Of a stretch of DNA of 64,000 bases, positions 57,700 through 64,000 are shown piece by piece. Under the pieces are notes generated by a model, which saw nothing but the letters and a program-made list of their open reading frames with translations, made no database searches and had not been told where the DNA came from. Both the position numbers and the translations under genes were made by a program. Each line of letters opens with the position of its first letter. The first letter of the stretch is position 1. Source of the DNA: Euryodendron excelsum (taxonomy: Eukaryota; Streptophyta; Magnoliopsida; Ericales; Pentaphylacaceae); assembly GCA_033060915.1 (NCBI GenBank), contig CM065397.1:27667501-27731500 (forward strand). Direction: 5' to 3'.

Positions 57700-59459
57700 A
57701 TCAAATCTATTTTCAAAACTCATTTCAAAAACTCACAATGCTAAGGTGATCCTAACCCTCTCATAGTTAGGGTTCCCAAAGGAGAGGTACATCAAGTGTC
57801 ACCTTCAAGGTCCATACTAGGGTTCTTATGTCCTAAATGTTTTCGAAAACATTTTTCAAAAATGATTTTCAAAGAGTCACGCTCTTAAATTAACCTTAGA
57901 CTTTTCATGGTTAAGGTTGTTCAAAGAAAAGTGAGACATCCAACTAGGGTTCTCCAAACCCTAAACCTTTCAAAAACCCTTAAGGAATTTTCTAGCCCCT
58001 TTTTTCAAAAAGTGTTTTCCAAACTTCATGACTTTAAAGGAGTTTAGTTTTCCAATGACTAATCTCCCAAAGGTGATGAGATATTCAATATACCTTTCAT
58101 AAGGTATTCAAAACTATTTTAAAAAGTGATCTTCAAAAACTTTCTAAAGACAAGGTCACAAGAGTTTTTCCAATCCAAGTTCCATTTTTAAAAATCTTCA
58201 AATCAACCTTCCAAAAACATTCCAAAACTCTCTTGAGTTGCCATAAAAATATCTCTAAATTCCCTTAAGTTGTTTCAAAACATTCCAAAACTCTCATAAG
58301 TTGCTTTCAAAAATACCTCAAAATATTTTCAAGTTCTATTCCAAAACTCACTTCAATTGCTTTCAAAACTTTTCATAACTTTTTGAAGTTGCTTCCAAAA
58401 AAGTACTTCTAAAAACACTTTAAAAAACATTTCAAAAACATTCAAGTTCAACTTCAAGAACTTTTCAAAAACAATCCAAGTCCTATTTTGCTTCCAAAAA
58501 ATGCTTCTAAAAACACTTTAAAAAACATTTCAAAAACATTCAAGTTCAACTTCAAGAACTTTTCAAAAACAATCCAAGTCCTATTTCAAAGGCATCTTCA
58601 AAACGATCCAAGTCCTATTTCAAAGGCATCTTCAAAACATTCCAAGGGCGATTTCAAAACTTTCCAAGTCCAATCCCAAGTCAAAACTCTTTCAAGTTCA
58701 AGTTTCAAAAGAAACCTTTCAAGACTCCCATAAGTTCATTTTCAATCGAGCCCTAGCCCGAACTATGAACGATCTAATTCTCACCAAATGAGATACCTAG
58801 GCAACCTTTAAAGAGATGCAGTCATAACCTTATTTTCAAGTCAAATACCCTTTTCAAAATCTTTAACTCTTTCAAAAGTCTAGTTTCGAATTCTTTTCCA
58901 ATCTTCCAAAAACCTTTCTAAAACTTGCATCCTTCATCCAAAAAGTGATAACTCGAACCATTGTCTTGAAATAACATACGTAGATATAAGTGGATAATAA
59001 GTAACCAGTGATTCAAATGAGTGAATTTATGGTAAATAGACATGTACGTACCAAAAGGGCATGGTAGTGTGATGATCTTTGGGTATCTTCCATACACCTA
59101 ACTAACCCTCAGACCATAGATTTCTAGTTTCAAAGACTAACCCAAAGTCACGTTTTCAAAAGGGCTTTAAAATATTTTCAAAAGGTTGCTAAAAATCTAT
59201 TTTCATAAACCCTCTTAAGAGGATATTTTCCAAAAACCTAAGTCTAGTCTTCGGATTATACTTAGTGTTAAGTGACCTAGCATATCTTTAACTATGTTAG
59301 GTGGCGACTCTAACTCTTTTCCAAAAGACCCTTATTTAAAATCAATTTCAAGTTCAAACCCTCGTCACACTTGCCCTTTTAAGAATGTAGGTTCTAGCAG
59401 AAAAAGTATCGTGCTTTTTTTCAAGCCAAGAAGGCTTAGGTAAAAATTGGGCCACAATA
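57700..59459 (+). mobile_element. LTR I, 5'-truncated 3' LTR of Tat II
   Basis: Aligns with LTR E from about 30430 on, at roughly nine bases in ten by eye, and ends GGGCCACAATA at 59459, followed by GACAC. Same-subfamily LTRs at both ends plus a shared duplication identify Tat II as one insertion. The pairing block is at about 59265-59310. Confidence 0.85.
58391..58588 (+). repeat. 99-bp tandem duplication in LTR I
   Basis: Two copies (58391-58489 and 58490-58588) starting GCTTCC differ at only a few bases; LTR E has a single copy (about 31120-31210). A second, 35-base duplication follows (about 58577-58645). Both arose after Tat II inserted. Confidence 0.85.
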
Positions 59460-60130
59460 GACACTCCGTACCATCTCCCATAAATATGTAAATCTCTCCA
59501 TCACTAAGCTGGTGAGTTTGCTAGAACCCTTACAAAGAATTGTATATATAATTAGTGGCTCCCGTACTACACACCAGGTACTGGTAGATAACACCACTAA
59601 ACATGTTTTAACTACTAATGAATAAGATTTATCTTTATTGATTTGTTTGGCTATATAAACCAGGCGTTACAACTTTCTATGCCCCAACTGCTTATAGGTG
59701 AAACATTTGCCTTTCAGTTTTTTCACTCCTCTTTGAGGCCTATGAGGAACTGCCTTTGGTTTCTAAACCTTTTTCTACTTTTTATTTCCTTTCGATTTAA
59801 AAGTAGAACCTTTCTCAACAACTAGAGCAACTGCTATTAAATAAGAGAACTCATTCATATTGTAGTTAGGTAGAACTACTTTAAGGAATCACGCAGCGAC
59901 TGGAGAATGATATCAACTTGGGCTTTTCCATTAATTTCAACTCTAAGGATCTCTAGTTCATTCAGAAGACTCATCATCTTTAAAACATGATCCCGTAATC
60001 AAGTCCCTTCAACCATAGTCGTGTTCATCAGTTCTCTCATGGCAACTAGCCTAGCAGCATGATTCTGATCCTGAAACATTTCTTTGAGGCTTGTCATCAT
60101 ATTATAGGCAGTGGGCATAGCCTGATGCTG
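59460..60130 (-). pseudogene. Ty1/Copia gag and protease N-terminal relic
   Basis: On the minus strand, gag reads AYNMMTSLKEMFQDQNHAAR, then LVAMRELMNTTMVEGT, a stop, and LRDHVLKMMSLLNELEILRV, then VDIILQSLRDSL (about 59880-60125), the conserved Copia gag core. A decayed basic region follows, then WCVVLDTGATNYIC (about 59545-59585), the protease active-site strand with its DTG. It ends at GACAC (59460-59464), where the protease half at 26463 continues. The gag N-terminus, PBS and 5' LTR are missing on the right. Confidence 0.85.
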
Positions 60131-60306
60131 TTATTAACTCACCTTAACAAAGTTAGGTGGCGACTCCAGAACTTTTTCCAAAGCTCTTATTCAAATTCAT
60201 TTCTAATTCAAACCTAATCATGTTTGTCCTTCTAGGATGATAAGTTCTAACAAAAGAGTACCGTGTTTTTTTCCACTTATGTGTGTTTTCTCAAGTGCAA
60301 AAAATC
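60131..60306 (+). mobile_element. LTR J, fragment of a Tat/Ogre-type LTR end
   Basis: Matches the last 180 or so bases of LTR D (ACTCACCTTAACAAAGTTAG, then gtggcgactcc, ending caagtgcaaaaaatc), but stops before the terminal GGGCGCGACA. It begins abruptly at the Copia gag relic. Confidence 0.75.
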
Positions 60307-60690
60307 AAGATGGACAACAAGGTTTAGGCCACACGATATTACAAAGGGCTCCAATGGCCATACCATCCCCAATAAAGCTCATGAGAGGGCCCCCAACACG
60401 GTGGTTCTCACAAGCCTTCATCTAGGCATGGCTATGGAGCTCTCTTGTTCAAGCTTGCAAGAAGAGAGGATAGGAGATGGGGATTAAATAGAAAAAAAAT
60501 CTCAAGTGAGCTTATAGGGAGAAGAGAGGGAGTGAGGGAAGCATAAATCTAAATAAGGCTTTACCTTGGTCTTCAATCCACCATGGCTTGACTCTTCAAT
60601 GGAGGAATTAGTCTTTAAGTCTTCTTGAACTCTTTATTCTTGGTTTTTGGAGACTTGTATTGAATTTCAAAGGCTTTGTATCGATTTTGG
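60307..60690 (-). mobile_element. LTR K, inverted R-region fragment of a Tat/Ogre-type LTR
   Basis: Read on the minus strand it follows LTR E 28735-29010: the tggtggattgaaga block, the ttaatccccatct block, GCAAGCTTGAACAAGAG and the aaccaccg block. It has neither LTR end, so J and K are joined scraps in opposite orientation, the mark of a rearrangement. Confidence 0.65.
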
Positions 60691-61536
60691 CAAAGTTTCC
60701 ATATTATTTTTTCCACCGGTCGAGCAAATTTTAGTTGCCTCAGTGTTTGAGTTGGTAGGAGTAAGATTAAAGTTTAATCACCTCACAAGTTGTTCCACTA
60801 CATGTTCTCAAGGCAGGTCGTGGAATTAACACTATGGACGCGCCTGATTTGCCGACTCATGATAGATGGAGTCATAGCACTGACCTTCATAGGATGCTTA
60901 CTTATAGGTGTTGCTTCTCTCATCAGTACGGGCTTGTACCATTAGTTCTGGGCAGAGGTATTCTATTCCAATCATTCATTGTGCGGGTTAATAGCCCTAG
61001 CAACATCTTCTTGATCGTCTAGGTCATATGATTATCATTGTGTGGACTGGTTACTGATCAGAACCCCTTTGATATCTTCGAGTTAGCCACTTCAACAACC
61101 TTTAGATTAGTGCTTTGTTTGTTGTTTGTCGTTTATCATTTGTCGTTGTAGTGCTCAATTTGCAAAGAGCAATTTTCAAGGCTATGGATAACGGCATTGT
61201 AGTGCGTCATGCTTCTTTGCCTCAGATTGTTGAGTCCTACTGCTTAGTTGATGGTGTTGTGATGCTTTGTTAATAGGTTAGTTGCTTTTAGAGTGTGGGC
61301 TTAGATGGGAGATTTGCTTATGTTATGGGATTTTTAAATGCCTTCTTTAGACCCTTGAGTTGGCAAAACCGTTGGCAGTCTTGCTTATATTATTGCATGG
61401 TAACTTGGTTGCTTCGTGCTTTCTAAATGGTTGTGCACCTTTCTGTGCTTGGCAGTTAACGTTTAAAAAAGCATGTTCTTTTGGAACAATTTTTAGGTTT
61501 GTCTTGACCCCGTTGTGCTGATTCATTTTAGTGTAC
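60691..61536. other. Unassigned stretch between LTR fragments
   Basis: Base composition is more even than the surroundings and I find no similarity to other parts of the window, no minisatellite and no LTR modules. Open frames of 60-67 codons (60647-60829, 60834-61022, 61347-61550 on the minus strand) show no family I recognise. It could be a decayed transposon interior or original host sequence. Confidence 0.4.
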
Positions 61537-61739
61537 TGTAAGCACCTCATTTTTGACCGCTCAGCAGTCTACACTCCGTCCAGACTTGTTTTCAAGTCAT
61601 TGTGGGCATATTCCTATCGAAGCCAATTCTCTAGGTCCAAATTCCTTCTCTCATCGCTTCGCGGGCCTGTCGGGCCCAAATAGAGGCAAAAGACCAAAAT
61701 GCCCTTAGGGGCATTGTTCTTTCCAAAATCTTTTCAATC

Positions 61740-61985
61740 CCACTCTCGAGACGGTTCCACTCCAGGCACGTCTCTTTGGAGACGGTAAGACCCCTTTCCA
61801 ATCCCACTCTCGAGACAGTTTATTCCTCGAGACGGTTCCAATCCAGGCACGTATCTTTGGAGACGGTAAGACCCCTTTCCAAACCCACTCTCGAGACAAT
61901 TTATTCTTCAAGACGGTTCCAATCCAGGCACGTCTCTTCGGAGACAGTAAGACCCCTTCCAGTTCCACTCTCGAGACAGTTTATT
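61740..61985 (+). repeat. 81-bp minisatellite in U3 of LTR L, three copies
   Basis: Stems CGTCTC-TTTG-GAGACG (near 61769) and CGTCTC-TTCG-GAGACA (near 61930) match LTR C units. LTR B has six to seven units, C about six, H one; copy number varies between otherwise similar LTRs. Confidence 0.85.
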
Positions 61986-62977
61986 CCTCGAGACGGTCCG
62001 AGTAGCAAAACTACTCACAAAACCGTTAGAGTAGCGGAAATACTCACAAATCATCAACCCCGTCCGAGTAGCGGAAATACTCACAAATCATCAACCCCAT
62101 CCGAGTAGCGGAAATACTCACACCGTTAGAGTGGGGGAAACACTCCAAACCCAGGTCAACACCAGTGTTTGTTAGCCCACTTTGGTGAAAAATGTCCAAA
62201 TTGTCCTGTGGACATTTTCCGAGACTTTTCGGTCAAGATGACCATTTTGCCCCTAGGTATCCGAACGCCCCAGGAACCATACCGGCTCTGGGTATCAAAC
62301 CGGTAATGTCCCGAGAATACTTTTTATAGTGTTCTCAACCTTCCTTTACCTTTCCGGATCATTCCGAGTCAGTTCCGGCCAACCCGGCACAAAATGACCT
62401 TTTTGCCCTTAGAGGGCCGGTCTCCTTTTTCGACCACACCGGCTCTGGGTATCAAACCGGTAACGTCCTGAGACTACTTTTTATAGCAATCTCAACTCCC
62501 TTTTACCTTTCTGGATCATTCCGAGTCAGTCCCGGCAAACCCGGTACAAAATGACCGTTTTGCCCCTGGTGGGCCGGTCTCCTTTTCCAACCACGCCGGC
62601 TCTGGGAATCAAACCAGAAACCTCTGGGAACATTCTAAATAATGTTTCCAGATCTCAAGTCTTCTTCCGGGACAGTCTGAGTCTGTCCCGACAGTTTTCC
62701 GGTCCGGTTGACCGTTTTGCCCCTAAAGGCCCGGTCGACCTTTCCGACACATCTTATCCTCACTTTTCAAGTCAAATACCTCCACGACACTATTTTAAGT
62801 GTTCCTGCTCCTTTCTGGCCTTCTGAGTCATTCTCGGCTCCTCCAAATCATTCCCGGACTTTCCGGAGTCACTCCTAGTGAAGCCAGGCTAAAGATTGCA
62901 TGGTAGTCACTAGTACAAGCACTCAAATCTAGTCAAAGATACGTTGCTTGCCGACTTATAAAGTTTCCTAAGTGGGT

Positions 62978-63061
62978 GGCGCCACTAGTAGTGGCGCCAA
63001 GCCAAGAATTGGCCTAGCGTCACTACAACAGGCGCTAGGTTTGTCCTCCCTCTAAAAATAC
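62978..63061 (+). promoter_or_regulatory. LTR L core promoter with weakened TATA box
   Basis: GGCGCC at 62978-62983 and 62993-62998, 15 bases apart around ACTAGTAGT. At the TATA position the sequence is TCTAAAAATAC, a T-to-A change that should weaken it compared with LTRs C, G and H. Confidence 0.6.
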
Positions 63062-64000
63062 AGAGCCTCATTCAACGTGAAATGGGTCTGTAAACTTAAC
63101 CTAAGAATCCTATATTTCGATATACAGAGCTCGAGCACCTCTAAAAACCCTAGTTTCCTTAGGTTCTCCAAACCCTAGCCACCCTACACTAAACCCTAGC
63201 CTCCTATACACTCATACACACCCCCATACACTCATACCCTAGCCTTCAACCATCCTTTAAAGACTGGAAGAGCTGCCATCTAAAACTTGAAGACAACCCT
63301 TGAAGGTTGAAGAAGAAGATTAAGACAAAGACTGAAGACCGAAGACCGAAGATAGCACGGCGCGCAAAATAAACAAGACATACGGTAGGTTCTCTATTTA
63401 AATTTTCGCACTTCCCCCCTCTCTTCTCTCTCTTAACCCACTTAGGTTTTCTCTATTGTAATCCCCCATCTCTTTCCCCCCCTTTCTTTGCATGCTTGAA
63501 ACAAGGGGATTCCCGGTCCATGTGTAGGATTGGGCTATTGGAGAGTCACCGTGTCGGGGGCTTTCTTCTAGTCTAACCAAAGACCACGTGGGTCCGGCCC
63601 CCTTGATTATGTGGTGAAACCTTAACCTTGTATGTTCACGACCCTAAATTGCATTGTGCATATCATAGTTTTGCATCTTCCAAAAACCGTTTTCAAAGTT
63701 GTTTTTCAAATTGTTTTCAGACTTGTTTTTAAAATTGTATCAAAATCTCTTTTTCAAAAACTTGTTTTCAAAACCACAATTCTAGGGTGATTCTAGCCTT
63801 TTCATGGCTAGGTTTGCTTTAGGAAATGTTACATTAAAAGTGACCTTTTTGGTCTATATTTTCAAATCTTATTGTTTTCTAAAATCACTTTCTTAAAGTG
63901 GTTCTAGCCCTCTTATGGCTAGAATCGCTTTAGGAAAGTGAGATGCTTTCATACTTTGCAAAACTCTCTCTCTTCAAAAATCCCTTCCTAAAAGTCTCTT

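Larger units (their letters stand above)
61537..64000 (+). mobile_element. LTR L, Tat/Ogre-type LTR, cut by window edge
   Basis: Starts TGTAAGCACC at 61537. It has three units of the 81-bp array (61740-61985), five GAGTR-type hairpins (about 61999-62145), the gaccgttttgcccc blocks, paired GGCGCC with TATA-like site (62978-63061) and the start of the leader. It is the same subfamily as B and C. The left flank is GTGTAC (61531-61536), so the duplication predicted beyond the window is TGTAC (61532-61536). Confidence 0.9.

Overview
This window looks like intergenic DNA from a large, repeat-rich plant nuclear genome. I found no intact host gene, tRNA, rRNA, CRISPR array or bacterial-type operon. 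Nearly every base belongs to plant retrotransposons. Most are one family of very long LTRs (4.4-6 kb) that start TGTAAGCACC and end near GGGCGCGACA. The coding relics attached to them (a GFQPxKGLG G-patch-like motif after the protease, and an integrase tail GKFAPNYEDPFLV) point to the Tat/Ogre side of Ty3/Gypsy. Two Ty1/Copia pieces, a Ty3 chromovirus-type remnant and a small hAT-like element are also present. The species cannot be named from this. Letters A-L below are my own labels for the long LTRs.

Left third (1-24745): the 3' part of a plus-strand Tat element (Tat I). Its interior lies at 2900-6417, 11512-13165 and 18356-20376, followed by a polypurine tract (20361-20376) and 3' LTR D (20377-24745). 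Three other LTRs cut this element: LTR A (minus, ending at 2899), solo LTR B (6418-11506, plus, flanked by TCTAC) and solo LTR C (13166-18350, minus, flanked by CTCTC).

Middle and right (24746-60130): a minus-strand Copia element, now split. RT start, integrase and protease relics lie at 24746-26463, and gag plus protease start at 59460-60130. The 33-kb gap is a second Tat element (Tat II, 26469-59459) inserted in the Copia protease region and flanked by GACAC. Its 5' LTR E is itself split into 26469-31716, 42078-42307 and 54823-54983 by two insertions. One is a minus-strand chromovirus-like remnant (31717-42077), which carries solo LTR F (33643-38269). The other is LTR G (42308-54817, flanked by ACTAT), which carries an hAT-like element (42869-43372), LTR H (46127-50589) and a Copia solo LTR (52481-54563, flanked by CTTTC). 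Tat II then continues as PBS (54986-55004), a gutted interior and a 5'-truncated 3' LTR I ending at 59459.

Right end: LTR scraps J and K (60131-60690), about 0.85 kb of unassigned sequence (60691-61536), then LTR L (61537 to the window edge).

The long LTRs share a module layout in the sense direction. First come U3 minisatellites with self-complementary units, then short hairpins of the form GAGTR-N7-YACTC. A GGCGCC palindrome pair and a TATA box (CTATAAATAC) follow, then a long G-poor leader, and finally a conserved alternative-pairing block about 150-190 bases before the LTR end. The most interesting observations are these conserved structures and the reconstructed four-level nesting. All coding relics are broken by stops and frameshifts, and nothing here looks autonomously active.
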